A stretch of DNA of 64,000 nucleotides from Paenibacillus sp. oral taxon 786 str. D14 (GCF_000159955.1 NZ_GG695986.1:25613-89612), one strand, 5' to 3'. Positions 15,609 through 25,270 are shown, counted from the stretch's first letter. Program-made: numbers and translations. Notes: a model not told the origin generated them from the letters alone.

Positions 15609-17536
15609 CGTTTCACCCTCCTTCTTGGCGCTTGACGCTTCCACACGGTCATGCTCAGCGGAGGAAGCGTAACGGTCAGGCTTTGGGGCCTGCCGTTCCA
15701 AGCCGTTTTTTCGCTTAATTGCAGCTTGGGCTGTGGGCAGCCGAACCCGCCGAATCGAACATCATCGCTGTTAAAGACAAGCTCGTACCGTCCAGGCAAA
15801 GGGACGCCAACACGATACTCCCTCCGCTCCTCCGGCAGAAAGTTCAGCAGCACTAGCAACAGCTCCTGCGGCCGCGTTCCTTTTCGCACATACGCAATCA
15901 CACTTTGTTTGTCATCGTCCGGGATCATCCACTGAAACCCCTCAGGCGCATGATCCTGCTCCCACAGCGCCGGCTCTTGCAGATAAAAGCGATTTAGCGC
16001 CTGGCAATACCCATGAATCTGCCGATGTGACTCGTAATCAAGCAGGAACCAATCCAGCTCCCCTTGATCACGCCACTCGATAAATTGGCCAAATTCTCCG
16101 CCCATAAATAACAGTTTTTTCCCTGGAGTTGTCAGCTGATACCCAAGTAACAGGCGAAGTCCGGCGAATTTTTGCTCGTAGCTGCCCGGCATTTTGTCCA
16201 GCAGTGATTTTTTGCCGTGTACCACCTCGTCATGGGAGAGCGGCAGCGTAAAATTCTCCGAATAGGCGTACCAAATCGGGAACGTAAGCAAGTGATGACG
16301 GTGAGGTCTTTCGTTGAACGGAGTTTCAAAATAATCCAACGTATCGTTCATCCACCCCATATTCCACTTGTAATTAAAGCCAAGTCCACCCTGATGCGCA
16401 GGGGCGGTCACTAACGGCCATGCGCTGGACTCTTCCGCCATCATCAAAGCATGCGGGAAGTAGCGGAACACCGCAGTATTGAGCTGCCGCAGGAATTCTA
16501 TCGCCTCCAGATTTTCGCTGCCGCCCTTTTCGTTACGCGCTGCCGCCCAGGACGGTTTCTCGAAATCGTAACGAATCATGCTGGTCACGGCATCGACTCT
16601 CAGCCCGTCGAAATGATACTTTTCAAGCCAATATATCGCGCTGGAGATCAAAAAAGAACGTACCTCGGGTTTACTGAAATCAAAGCTGAGCGTCCCCCAT
16701 CCCGGTTTCTCCGCTTTGGCCGGATCGGCGTACTCGAACAGGGGCGTTCCGTCAAAAAGACGCAGCCCGTGATCATCCTTCGTAAAATGGCCCGGCACCC
16801 AGTCGAGCAACACGCCAATCCCGGCCTGATGACAGCAATCCACGAAATACATTAAGTCCTGCGGCTCCCCATACCGGCTGGTAGGGGCAAAATAACCCGT
16901 CGCTTGATATCCCCATGATAAATCATACGGATGCTCACATAGAGGCATGATTTCGATATGGGTGTAGCCCATCTCTTTCACGTAGGGGATTAACAAATCC
17001 GCCATCTCTCGGTATGTGTAAAAAGAACCGTCGGGCCGTTGCCGCCAGGTCCCGAAGTGAAGCTCATAAATGTTGAGCGGCTGTGCGTAAGGTGCGCTGC
17101 GGTTCTGGATCCACTTCTCATCTCCCCAAACGTAGTTGTCCAATTCAGTGATGATGGAAGCTGTTTTTGGCCGCACTTCTGCATAAAAAGCATATGGATC
17201 TGCCTTCAAGCGGGTCTCCCCATCCGGCCCGGTCAAAGCATACTTGTAAAAACTTCCAACCGGAACATCCGGAAAAAAACGAGTCCAAATTCCCGAATCG
17301 GGTATCTTATATAGTACATCACGTGTCCCCTTCCAACCGTTCCAGTCGGCGACAACGGCGACTTGGCATGCATTCGGGGCCCAAACGGTAAAGCGAACTC
17401 CACGTCTTCCCCCTTCGGTTACGGGATGGGCGCCAAACGTGCGGTAGCTTTGATACAATGTCCCCTCGCGGAACAAGTAAATATCCGTGGGGGATACGGC
17501 GGAAGCCCATGCTGATTCGAACCTGGCATCAAACAA
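15605..17536 (-). CDS. glgB: 1,4-alpha-glucan branching enzyme
   Basis: A GH13 glycogen branching enzyme of about 643 residues. It has the N-terminal CBM48 (GVRFTVWAPNACQVAVV, DWNGWKG), ELHFGTWRQ, HIEIMPLCEHPYDLSWGYQ, LDWVPGHF, the nucleophile Asp in GLRVDAVTSM, the acid/base Glu in MMAEESSAWP, and LSHDEVVHGK. The C-terminal beta domain runs from about 540. The start is ambiguous: GTG at 17548 overlaps the apparent SD AAAGGTGGTGA, whereas TTG at 17536 follows it at normal spacing, so I prefer the TTG. Confidence 0.95.
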   Translation of the reverse strand: MFDARFESAWASAVSPTDIYLFREGTLYQSYRTFGAHPVTEGGRRGVRFTVWAPNACQVAVVADWNGWKGTRDVLYKIPDSGIWTRFFPDVPVGSFYKYALTGPDGETRLKADPYAFYAEVRPKTASIITELDNYVWGDEKWIQNRSAPYAQPLNIYELHFGTWRQRPDGSFYTYREMADLLIPYVKEMGYTHIEIMPLCEHPYDLSWGYQATGYFAPTSRYGEPQDLMYFVDCCHQAGIGVLLDWVPGHFTKDDHGLRLFDGTPLFEYADPAKAEKPGWGTLSFDFSKPEVRSFLISSAIYWLEKYHFDGLRVDAVTSMIRYDFEKPSWAAARNEKGGSENLEAIEFLRQLNTAVFRYFPHALMMAEESSAWPLVTAPAHQGGLGFNYKWNMGWMNDTLDYFETPFNERPHRHHLLTFPIWYAYSENFTLPLSHDEVVHGKKSLLDKMPGSYEQKFAGLRLLLGYQLTTPGKKLLFMGGEFGQFIEWRDQGELDWFLLDYESHRQIHGYCQALNRFYLQEPALWEQDHAPEGFQWMIPDDDKQSVIAYVRKGTRPQELLLVLLNFLPEERREYRVGVPLPGRYELVFNSDDVRFGGFGCPQPKLQLSEKTAWNGRPQSLTVTLPPLSMTVWKRQAPRRRVKR

Positions 17537-17715
17537 ATCTGTCACCACCTTTACAACGGATGAAAGAACGTCAACTGTTTTAAGAAATTCAAAAAATTTT
17601 CAGTATTTACATCAAAAATGTGTAATACTTTCAGATATTTTCCATAATTTATTCCATCTACATTATATCCTAATGTATGTGCCTCACAGACCAAAACATG
17701 CGGGAGGGAAATGAA

Positions 17716-18936
17716 ATGAGGAAAAAGGACTGTATTGCAATGCTTCTTGCCGGCGGAGAGGGGCGACGATTATCTCCGCTGACCACCAAGCAGGCGAAAC
17801 CGGCCGTGCATTTTGGCGGACATTACCGGATCATCGATTTTCCTCTCAGCAACTGCGTCAACTCCGGAATTGATACGATTGGGGTTTTGACGCAATATGA
17901 AGCGGCTTCGCTCCATGAGCATATTGGCGAAGGAGAACCATGGAAGCTGAAGCACTCCGAGAATGGCGGGATCACTTTGCTGCCAGCGTATCGGGAAGGC
18001 GTTGAGGAATATACGGGAACGGCGGACGCCATATACAAGAACATGGCATTTGTCGATGGTCATTCGCCCAAATACGTCCTGATCCTTTCTGGAGACCATA
18101 TTTACCATATGGACTACCGTCACATGTTGGATTTCCATCTCAGTCACCAGGCGAAAGCAACGATTTCGGTCATGCCGGTACCCTGGGAAGAAGCCCATCG
18201 CTTTGGCATCATGACGAAGGATGAGCACAACCGCATTACCGAGTTCGAGGAGAAGCCGGCGCAGCCCACTAGTAATCTCGCCTCGATGGGTATCTATTTG
18301 TTTGATTGGGAGTTCTTAAAGCGACAGCTCGAGGAAGATGCAGCCAATCCGAACTCCAGCCATGATTTTGGCAAGGACTTAATCCCGAAAATGTTGGCAG
18401 GCAGCGAGCCGCTGCACGCGTATGAATTTAAAGGGTATTGGCGGGACGTAGGAACGGTTCAAAGTCTATGGGAAGCACATATGGATTTGCTGGTTGAGAC
18501 CTCCGAATGGAAGCTTCATCGTGAGGATTGGCCGATGTTTACCCGAGAACGGCCGCTCATGCAAGGATGGGTTAAAAAACGTCACACCCACTTCCCTTCC
18601 TCCCTCATCCATGATCACTGTTCACTCGAAGGATATGTAGAACGTTCGGTTATTTTCGCCGGCACGGAAATTGGCCGGTACTCCCGAATCAATGACAGCG
18701 TCATTATGCCGGGCGCGAAAATCGGCCGTAACGTCGTGATCGAGCGGGCGATTATCGGTGAAGGCGCCATCATCAAAGACGGTACTGTCATCAAAGCGGA
18801 GCCTGGAGATATCAGCGTTGTGGCCCCTTACGAAACCGTGTATGCCAGACCGGTAAGCCGACCTCAGCCCTCCCGCTTGCTTCAGGAAGTGTACGATAAC
18901 GCCCCTCGGCTTCGGGCCGAAGGCTTGCTCTCCTAA
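17716..18936 (+). CDS. glgC: Glucose-1-phosphate adenylyltransferase
   Basis: A 406-residue ADP-glucose pyrophosphorylase, supplying the sugar donor for GlgA. It has an N-terminal nucleotidyltransferase motif ([14 protein letters not shown]) with [23 protein letters not shown], the glucose-1-phosphate region [24 protein letters not shown], and a C-terminal left-handed beta helix with hexapeptide-like repeats (about residues 290-370). ATG 17716 follows GGGAGG by about 8 bases. It is divergent from glgB across a 180-base AT-rich spacer. A regulatory GlgD partner is not present in the window. Confidence 0.95.
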   Translation: MRKKDCIAMLLAGGEGRRLSPLTTKQAKPAVHFGGHYRIIDFPLSNCVNSGIDTIGVLTQYEAASLHEHIGEGEPWKLKHSENGGITLLPAYREGVEEYTGTADAIYKNMAFVDGHSPKYVLILSGDHIYHMDYRHMLDFHLSHQAKATISVMPVPWEEAHRFGIMTKDEHNRITEFEEKPAQPTSNLASMGIYLFDWEFLKRQLEEDAANPNSSHDFGKDLIPKMLAGSEPLHAYEFKGYWRDVGTVQSLWEAHMDLLVETSEWKLHREDWPMFTRERPLMQGWVKKRHTHFPSSLIHDHCSLEGYVERSVIFAGTEIGRYSRINDSVIMPGAKIGRNVVIERAIIGEGAIIKDGTVIKAEPGDISVVAPYETVYARPVSRPQPSRLLQEVYDNAPRLRAEGLLS

Positions 18937-18939
18937 CCA

Positions 18940-18994
18940 AAAAGGGGCCGCTTCGAAAGAATCCATGGATGATCTTTCGAGGCGGTCCCTTTCG
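18940..18994. terminator. Imperfect long hairpin between glgC and acetyltransferase gene
   Basis: AAAGGG, CCGC and TCGAAAGA (18940-18961) pair with TCTTTCGA, GCGG and CCCTTT (18973-18993), interrupted by single mismatches. There is no long T run, so termination is plausible but not certain. The flanking genes converge on it. Confidence 0.5.
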
Positions 18995-19019
18995 GTTCTG
19001 TACGTGCTTTTAATCGGTG

Positions 19020-19583
19020 TTAAACTTGTGCATATAAATCAGCGTCCAGCTGATATAAATTGAATTCGCGTCCGTTATTGCTGCCCGTTCCTTGGAGCTG
19101 ATACCCTAAGCCCTCGTATAACTGAGTAAGCTTCTGGTTCTGGTTCCAGCAGTCAAGCCGTATGCCGGGACGTCCCAGCGCCTTGGAACGTTTAGCAGCA
19201 TAACGTAGAATTTCACTGCTCAGCCCGCGACCGCGGTAAGCCAAACGGATCGTGAGCCGGTGCAGGTAACTGTAACCGGGAACGTTCAGCTCGCCCCAAT
19301 TATCGGGATCTGAATCCTGCAGCGTAAACAAGGCCACCGGTTCGCCTGACTCCTGCAGCAGGTAAATTTCACGATCTTCAAAATATGACCGAATCAGCTC
19401 CGGTGTAAATTGCTGCGGATTCCACTGATTCACGCCATTTTCTTGCATCCAAGTCGCGGCTTCTACCAGGACCTGCCGCACCGTCTCCAAATCATCTTCG
19501 CCTGCCAGTAAGACGTCAAGCGTTTCCTGAGCCGTTTCAAGTTTATCGATGAGCTGCTCCAAAGTAGGTTCCCTTCTCTCCAT
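19020..19583 (-). CDS. GNAT-family N-acetyltransferase
   Basis: A 187-residue acetyltransferase fold. The acetyl-CoA-binding motif A is LTIRLAYRGRGLSSEILRYA (about residues 108-127), preceded by YLHRL and followed by RLDCWNQNQKLTQLYEGLGYQ. The substrate is unknown. The N-terminal 25 residues are extra to a minimal GNAT, and a TTG at 19562 with AGAAGGGA upstream may be the real start instead of the ATG at 19583, which has a weak RBS. It follows the histidine kinase gene by 21 bases and may be read from the same transcript. Confidence 0.85.
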   Translation of the reverse strand: MERREPTLEQLIDKLETAQETLDVLLAGEDDLETVRQVLVEAATWMQENGVNQWNPQQFTPELIRSYFEDREIYLLQESGEPVALFTLQDSDPDNWGELNVPGYSYLHRLTIRLAYRGRGLSSEILRYAAKRSKALGRPGIRLDCWNQNQKLTQLYEGLGYQLQGTGSNNGREFNLYQLDADLYAQV

Positions 19584-19604
19584 GAATCTCTATTTATTCT
19601 CTCT

Positions 19605-21053
19605 CTATTGAGGCTTTGTCTCCGTTTCGGCTGCAGCTTCTTCCCTTTGGGTGTCGCTTAACAGCGGCAAGATCACAGAGACGGTCGTCCCAACGCCAAG
19701 CTCGCTCTGAATTTCCATTTCCCCATGATGCAGCTCAACCAACTGCTGACTGATTGCGAGTCCCAGCCCGGTACCGCCGCCCTGGTGATTCACCTGGAAG
19801 AAACGATCTTTCACTTTTTTTAAATACTCCTCGCTAATGCCAATCCCCGAATCGATGACATCCACTTTCACACGTTCCGCATCCAGACGGTCGATGACCA
19901 GATGAATCCAGCTTTGTTCATGGGAAAACTTGATCGCATTGTCCACCACGTTCAAGAACACTTGCTTCAGACGGTTGCCGTCCCCGCTGACAATGGCGGT
20001 GCCGTCGGTTTTATCCTCGAGCTTCAACTGAATATGCTTCTGTTCCGCCTTTGCCCAGACGTTGAGCATCGTCTCCTGAAGCAGTTCTTTGAGGTTCACC
20101 TCTCCGATCACCAGCTTCATCTCGTTGGATTGCAGCTTCGAGAAATCAAGGATTTCCTCGACAAGTCCAATCAAGCGATCGGTTTCTTTCGCGATAATCC
20201 CTATCCCAATCTTCGTCTCCTCAGGATCGAAGCCGCCGGAGGTTAACGTCTCGCTCCAGCCTTTAATCCCCGTCAATGGCGTGCGCAGCTCGTGTGAAAT
20301 TGATGAGATAAAATCGTCCTTGATCTGATTGCTGCGGACGATCTCCTCGGCCATATAATTCAAGGTAGCTGCCAGTTCACCAAGCTCATAACGGTAATTG
20401 CCCTTGATTCGCGCATCGAACTTCCCTCGCGCCATTTGCGCCGATACGGCACGAATATTATTAATGGGCTTAACAATCGAGTTCGCCAATCCGATGCTAA
20501 ACAACGTAACGATAGCCAGTACAGCCGCCGAAACCGCAATCGACATGAAGGTCAAGTTCAGCAGCTTGGAATTGACCGACTCCATCGAGGTGACGTAGCG
20601 GACGATGTATTGCGTATGTCCTTGGATCTGAAGCGGCCTTGAAACAGCCATCACCAGCTCGCCGGTCGCCGGCTGCCGCCCGATCCATTTGCCGACGTTC
20701 CCGGCTAACGCTTGCGGAACATCGCTGGTCTGAATCGCTTTGTCGGCTTGAAACGGATTGGTGCTTGCCTTCACCTCGCCGTTGCGATCCAGAATCATCA
20801 GCTCGGTATTATCCAGCTCAAAGGTGCGGAGCATTTCCGTAAAATAATCCGGATCCCCCTCCGTATTCAACCGGACGAATTTCTGGAAGTAGTCCGAAGC
20901 CCACATCGAGTGATTGGACATGTGATTATAGATCGTATCGTAATAATACATGCGAATGGCCAACGTGAAAATAACCTCGACCATAAACAAGGTTACGAAT
21001 ACAACGATGAAATAGTGTAAGACGATTTGCCGTCCAATCCCTTTCTTGATCAT
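19605..21053 (-). CDS. Membrane sensor histidine kinase
   Basis: A 482-residue sensor kinase. From the chosen start it has TM1 (about residues 9-32, IVLHYFIVVFVTLFMVEVIF), an extracellular sensing domain of about 130 residues, TM2 (about 168-190), HAMP (about 190-245), HisKA with the phospho-acceptor His254 in SSISHELRTPLTG, and HATPase_c with NVVDNAIKFS, DSGIGI and GTGLGLAIS. ATG 21053 has GAGGGA upstream and overlaps the response regulator stop in ATGA. It pairs with the preceding OmpR-type regulator. The lipoprotein and ATPase in the same operon may belong to the sensing system. Confidence 0.93.
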   Translation of the reverse strand: MIKKGIGRQIVLHYFIVVFVTLFMVEVIFTLAIRMYYYDTIYNHMSNHSMWASDYFQKFVRLNTEGDPDYFTEMLRTFELDNTELMILDRNGEVKASTNPFQADKAIQTSDVPQALAGNVGKWIGRQPATGELVMAVSRPLQIQGHTQYIVRYVTSMESVNSKLLNLTFMSIAVSAAVLAIVTLFSIGLANSIVKPINNIRAVSAQMARGKFDARIKGNYRYELGELAATLNYMAEEIVRSNQIKDDFISSISHELRTPLTGIKGWSETLTSGGFDPEETKIGIGIIAKETDRLIGLVEEILDFSKLQSNEMKLVIGEVNLKELLQETMLNVWAKAEQKHIQLKLEDKTDGTAIVSGDGNRLKQVFLNVVDNAIKFSHEQSWIHLVIDRLDAERVKVDVIDSGIGISEEYLKKVKDRFFQVNHQGGGTGLGLAISQQLVELHHGEMEIQSELGVGTTVSVILPLLSDTQREEAAAETETKPQ

Positions 21054-21748
21054 TGTCCCTCGCCTTTCCACTTATAACCGTGCCCCCACACGGTTTGCAG
21101 GAAAGCCGGTTCGGACGGGTTCGTTTCAATCTTCTGCCGCAAACGGCGAATATTCACATCCACGATCTTTGGATCGCCCATATATTCCTTACCCCAGACG
21201 TGATCCAAAAGTACATCACGGCTCAGCGGGGTATTCTCCTTCTCCAGGAAGAACTGAATCAACGAAAACTCCGTTGGAGTCAGCTCAATCAGCCGCCCGT
21301 TCTTCTTAAATTGCTTGGAGATCAAATCCAGCGTAAACGGTCCGGACGTAAACGTCACCTTCGCACTGCTCTCGCGGTAGACATTGACCCGGCGCAGCAG
21401 AGACTGAATGCGGGCGATCAGCTCGGTTGGGCTAAACGGCTTGCTGACATGATCATCCGCCCCAACGGACAACGCATAGACCTTATCCTGCTCCTGCACT
21501 TTGGCCGTGAGGAAAATAATCCCGATCCGTTCATTCGTTTCGCGGATCCGCCGGCACACCTCAAAGCCGTCAATCCCCGGCACCATCACGTCGAGGAGCG
21601 CGATGTCAATGTCCGGAACGCTTTGCAGCTTGCTTAACGCTTCGTTGCCGTCCGCCGCTTCGAGCACATCGAAGCCGTTTCGTTTCAAGTTAATGACGAT
21701 AAAACTCCGGATGGACTCTTCGTCCTCCAAAATCAGCACTTTGCTCAA
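21050..21748 (-). CDS. OmpR/PhoB-family response regulator
   Basis: A 232-residue DNA-binding response regulator. The receiver domain (1-120) has the acidic pair in ILEDEES, phospho-acceptor Asp53 in LLDVMVPGIDG, FLTAK and HVSKPFSP. The winged helix (about 135-230) has LTPTEFSLIQFFL, VWGKEYMGDPKIVDVNIRRL and TVWGHGYKW. TTG 21748 follows GAGGGGG by 8 bases and begins directly at beta-1; an upstream TTG at 21769 lacks an RBS. It is coupled to the kinase by ATGA overlap. Confidence 0.94.
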   Translation of the reverse strand: MSKVLILEDEESIRSFIVINLKRNGFDVLEAADGNEALSKLQSVPDIDIALLDVMVPGIDGFEVCRRIRETNERIGIIFLTAKVQEQDKVYALSVGADDHVSKPFSPTELIARIQSLLRRVNVYRESSAKVTFTSGPFTLDLISKQFKKNGRLIELTPTEFSLIQFFLEKENTPLSRDVLLDHVWGKEYMGDPKIVDVNIRRLRQKIETNPSEPAFLQTVWGHGYKWKGEGQ

Positions 21749-21776
21749 TTTGGTTGCCCCCTCTTTCAAAAACGGC

Positions 21777-23051
21777 TTAACGTTTAATTTCCGTCTCGCC
21801 TTTATTGACTTTTAAATCTGTATGGCTGAGGAACCCGATGACCTTATCGGCATCCCGTGCAAGCAGCTCCCAATCCCCTTTATTGCGCTCCCATTCCGAC
21901 AGCGTAAAGAAGCGGATTTCCGCCACAGGCTCATTCGTATCGATCTTGACGAAGATTAGGTGCTCATTTTTGTCGGATTTCGTATCGATCGTCACATTGC
22001 CTTGCCATTCTTTCGGGAAGTTGAAGTAGAAACGTCCAGCCATATCCATGTATTGCTGCATGACGAATTTGAGGCCTTCGTTCTCATCCCACTGGTAATA
22101 GGAGAACAGCCATGGAATTTCATCAAATGAAATATACTCCCAGCCTTTGGGCTTCTCCAGCATACCGATTTCCAGCAACCCATCATTATTGACGTCACCG
22201 CTGAGAATCGGATACCCTTTGAGCGTCATATCCTGTGAAGGCAGCAGGTTGACGAGCTCCCCATCCTTCATCACGATCACCGTCGAGAAGGCGGAATGGG
22301 TTCCCACCGTTGCGTCAAGAATAATCCCTTTTAGGTTGGGCGTAATGTTACCGCTGATCGCATTATAATACTCGCTGATCGGATCGTCGAGTTCCAGATG
22401 GCTTAATTCCTTAAAAGATCCGTCATATTGATACGTTGTAACCGTTGTATACTGCTCGCGTTTTAAGTTCACAACCGTGATATCCGGAATGTTATCCTGA
22501 TTCAGATCGTCCACCATAAAATAATTGTACGGCAACGCGATCGCCTTCTCGACTTCGCTGCCGTTATAAGTATATACGGTTAATCCTTTTTGCAGCTCAT
22601 CGGAGCCACTGGAGAAGCCAGCGATAATCTCCAGATTGCCGTCGCCGTTTAAGTCCAGCAGATCAAACGTTTCAAGGACCTGACCTTCGCCATCAAAACG
22701 TACCTTCAGCACCCAGGAGTTCCCCTGATGCTCTAAAATCATCCCGTGGATCCGCACCGCTTCATCCGGCGTCTCATAGAAGACCACCGCCTCCTTGATC
22801 CCGTCGTTGTTCAGGTCAGGCGTGCGAATAGAGCTGATATTGCGGACGTCCCGCGGCGAGACGATCTCTCCGCCTTTCAGCTCGGCCTTAATGACGCTGA
22901 TTAGCGATGCGCGGTCGGTGGAGAGCTGCGGCGTTTGCATCAAGGATTTCGGATCGCTGATCACGCTGCAGCCGCTTAGGATCAGAAGCAGGCAAGCTCC
23001 AGCCCAAGCGGATAATCCCCTCTTAGTCAACATGCTCATCACTCGTTTCAT
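21777..23051 (-). CDS. Repeat-containing lipoprotein (FG-GAP/VCBS-like)
   Basis: A 424-residue predicted surface lipoprotein. The signal region ends in lipobox LILSGC (Cys about residue 28). The rest contains several acidic, calcium-loop-like repeats of the FG-GAP/VCBS type: DLNNDGIKEAVVFYE, DLNGDGNLEIIAGFS, DLNQDNIPDITVVNL and DVNNDGLLEIGML, which suggest a beta-propeller. It starts in ATGA overlap with the ABC ATPase and ends 28 bases before the response regulator. A sensory or accessory role for the kinase is inference. Confidence 0.8.
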   Translation of the reverse strand: MKRVMSMLTKRGLSAWAGACLLLILSGCSVISDPKSLMQTPQLSTDRASLISVIKAELKGGEIVSPRDVRNISSIRTPDLNNDGIKEAVVFYETPDEAVRIHGMILEHQGNSWVLKVRFDGEGQVLETFDLLDLNGDGNLEIIAGFSSGSDELQKGLTVYTYNGSEVEKAIALPYNYFMVDDLNQDNIPDITVVNLKREQYTTVTTYQYDGSFKELSHLELDDPISEYYNAISGNITPNLKGIILDATVGTHSAFSTVIVMKDGELVNLLPSQDMTLKGYPILSGDVNNDGLLEIGMLEKPKGWEYISFDEIPWLFSYYQWDENEGLKFVMQQYMDMAGRFYFNFPKEWQGNVTIDTKSDKNEHLIFVKIDTNEPVAEIRFFTLSEWERNKGDWELLARDADKVIGFLSHTDLKVNKGETEIKR

Positions 23052-23782
23052 ACCAGATCAATCAGGCGTTTCTCTTCCATCGAGAGCCGCCGTCCGGACA
23101 CGTCAAGCTTGATCTTTCCTTCAGAAAGTCCCCAGATCCGGGTGCAGTAACGCTCCGCCAATTCCAGCGGCAACGCCGTAATGACGATCTTATTTTGTTG
23201 CGTGCAAAGCTCCTTTAACGTTTCCAGCACGCGTTCCGCCGACTTAGGGTCCAGCCCGATTACCGGCTCGTCCGCAGCCAGGAAGCTAGCTCCGTGAACC
23301 AGCGCCCGGCAGATGGCCACACGTTGGCGCTCACCGCCGCTCAGCTTACCGGCTTTGACGTGGGCTTTGTCCAGCAGGCCGTATTTCTCCAGCTCGTCCA
23401 TCGCGCCCATGTAATCGTCCGACCGTACCATCCCGGTCAGCCGGCGAAGAAGCGGAGTTTGTCCCACTTGTCCGATCAGGACATTTTTTAGCGCGGTTTT
23501 CTCCGGATACAAGGAGGGGTTCTGTTCGAGATAAGCGCATTGGGAGCGATATTTCTGTGAGCCGCGTCCGCCGCCTTCAATCACTTTGTCCCCGTTCCAT
23601 GTATAATCGCCCCGATTCCAGCGTTCACGCAGCGCCAAGCAACGAAGGAGCATGCTTTTGCCGCTGCCGCTTGCCCCGACAACGCCAATCATTTCCCCTG
23701 CACCAAACTGGACGGTAATATCGCGAAGCACCTTCTTCTTATTTCCATCCACCGATTTCTGCAAGTGGTTGACTCTGATCAT
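23048..23782 (-). CDS. ABC transporter ATP-binding protein, no permease nearby
   Basis: A 244-residue ABC ATPase: Walker A GASGSGKSMLL (about residues 36-46), the Q-loop in AYLEQNPSLY, signature KLSGGERQRVAICRAL, Walker B ASFLAADEPVIGLDP. The last carries Asp-Glu, but the H-loop histidine region reads VITALPLELAERY, without the usual histidine. It somewhat resembles the PhnC/LolD groups. It heads a four-gene operon with the lipoprotein, response regulator and kinase. No permease gene is adjacent, so its membrane partner is unknown or it acts otherwise. Confidence 0.85.
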   Translation of the reverse strand: MIRVNHLQKSVDGNKKKVLRDITVQFGAGEMIGVVGASGSGKSMLLRCLALRERWNRGDYTWNGDKVIEGGGRGSQKYRSQCAYLEQNPSLYPEKTALKNVLIGQVGQTPLLRRLTGMVRSDDYMGAMDELEKYGLLDKAHVKAGKLSGGERQRVAICRALVHGASFLAADEPVIGLDPKSAERVLETLKELCTQQNKIVITALPLELAERYCTRIWGLSEGKIKLDVSGRRLSMEEKRLIDLV

Positions 23783-23906
23783 GTCCGATTTCTCCTTTTA
23801 CGATTAAGAGGTACTCAAAGTTGTTGTTCACCTTTTTTGAACTAACATGAAATTTGCAATACCCTTTCTTACCCTTTAGTGTATTGGAAAAATCAACGAA
23901 AATCCA

Positions 23907-25106
23907 TTACAGCCTGTTCATATTTACGCTTTTTTTGTAAAGCTCCGGCCGGAATACCAGCCCGGATGCGGAAAACAACAGATAAGCCGAGCCCAGAAGG
24001 ATGAATAACATCGGAGCCGCGCCTAGCTGCATGGCCGCTCCACCGAGGTTCGGGCCGATGATGCTGCCAAAGTTAAAATGAAAGGAAGCAATCACATTAG
24101 CGACCGGAAGCAAATGACGCGGAAGCAAATCCGCGGCATACGCCAGGCCCAGCGAGAAGAACGAACCCACCAAGCCGCCTGCGCCCATGAACAATAGAAG
24201 CAACGCCATAAAATGACTCCCAGCCAATGGAACAGCCAGAAACAGGAGTCCACCGGTGAGTCCTGCGGTCATCAGCACTTTTTTGCGGCCGAACCGGTCG
24301 CTTAGGATGCCAAGCGGGAGCTGAAGAATCAGGCCGCCGATGCCAAAGAACGGCAGCAATGCCGCGATATCCGCAGCGCTAAGCCCCGAACGTAAGCCGT
24401 AAATCGGAAAGTTGCTGTTCATGGAGGCTTCCATATATCCGTAAAGCAAGGCAGGCAGCAGTGCGAACCATGCCAGCCGGTAGATTTGCGGAACCTTGCG
24501 CGGAGCACCGGCTTCCTCCTGACGAACTGGTTCCGGCGCACGATCCGGCAAATACAAGGCGGCTAGGATCACGATGGTGAGGAACAGGATCGCCAGCAAA
24601 ACGAACGGAACAGCCTGCCCGTATTCCAGCAGCCGGATGCCCAGCGGTCCAATGCTGAAGCCAAGCCCGTATGACATCCCGTACAAGGAGATGTTCCGGC
24701 CTCTTTTGTCCTGCGGCGATACAAGAATGATCCAGAGCTGCGAGGTAAAATGAATCGCACTATCCCCGATCCCGACAAGCAATCTCAGGATGAACCACAG
24801 CCGTAAATCCGATACCAGCGGAAACACCGGCAAAGCGAGCATAACGAGGACGACGCCGCTCAGCAGCAAGAGCTTAAACCCGGTGCGACGCAGCAGCTTC
24901 TCCGCCACCAGCGACATGGCAAACGATCCGACATAAAGGGCTGCAGCATGCAGCCCATTTACGGAGGAGGAGATCCCCCTTTCTTCCATAAATATGGACA
25001 ACACCGGCAGCAGCAGCCCTTGACTGAGCCCCGCGATAATAATGACAGAGATCAGAATAAAGGTTGGGGTAAATACACGATGGGTCCTTCTGATCGAGCT
25101 TTCCAA
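23907..25106 (-). CDS. MFS transporter
   Basis: A 399-residue major facilitator with about 12 membrane segments. MFS landmarks are GILSDRFGRKKVLMTAG in the middle loop and VSPQDKRGRNISLYG in the first half. This is the layout of drug or sugar efflux proteins; the substrate is not predictable. The frame extends to 25223, but TTG 25106 follows AAGGAGTG and starts the protein just before TM1. It is transcribed divergently from the winged-helix gene at 25271, with a good promoter and palindromes between them. Confidence 0.88.
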   Translation of the reverse strand: MESSIRRTHRVFTPTFILISVIIIAGLSQGLLLPVLSIFMEERGISSSVNGLHAAALYVGSFAMSLVAEKLLRRTGFKLLLLSGVVLVMLALPVFPLVSDLRLWFILRLLVGIGDSAIHFTSQLWIILVSPQDKRGRNISLYGMSYGLGFSIGPLGIRLLEYGQAVPFVLLAILFLTIVILAALYLPDRAPEPVRQEEAGAPRKVPQIYRLAWFALLPALLYGYMEASMNSNFPIYGLRSGLSAADIAALLPFFGIGGLILQLPLGILSDRFGRKKVLMTAGLTGGLLFLAVPLAGSHFMALLLLFMGAGGLVGSFFSLGLAYAADLLPRHLLPVANVIASFHFNFGSIIGPNLGGAAMQLGAAPMLFILLGSAYLLFSASGLVFRPELYKKSVNMNRL

Positions 25107-25139
25107 AATGAAAACACTCCTTAAAAAACAAAGAAAAAT

Positions 25140-25155
25140 CGTCAATATGTTGACG
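25140..25155. repeat. Palindrome in the MFS 5' untranslated region
   Basis: CGTCAATATGTTGACG has perfect 6-bp arms around a 4-base centre, about 40 bases downstream of the MFS -10 element. It could be an operator or a small hairpin in the leader. Confidence 0.5.
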
Positions 25156-25194
25156 ACTTTTCCCCAAATGATATTTTCCGAATAATCCTTTAAC

Positions 25195-25223
25195 ATTATA
25201 GTAGACAATCCACTACCGAACAA
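25195..25223 (-). promoter_or_regulatory. Sigma-A promoter of the MFS gene
   Basis: On the minus strand TTGTTC (25218-25223) and TATAAT (25195-25200) are 17 bases apart. The spacer holds GTAG and CTAC in inverted orientation (25201-25216), a possible operator half-site pair. Confidence 0.75.
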
Positions 25224-25270
25224 GCCATAATGAATCTGAATGCAAAGTTCTTTGGGAGGTTAGTTCAATC

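Noticed and set aside
17537..17715. Promoters in the glgB-glgC spacer
   Set aside because: A TATAAT is present on the minus strand (17662-17667), but no -35 at acceptable spacing; the plus-strand candidates are weaker, so I did not call any.
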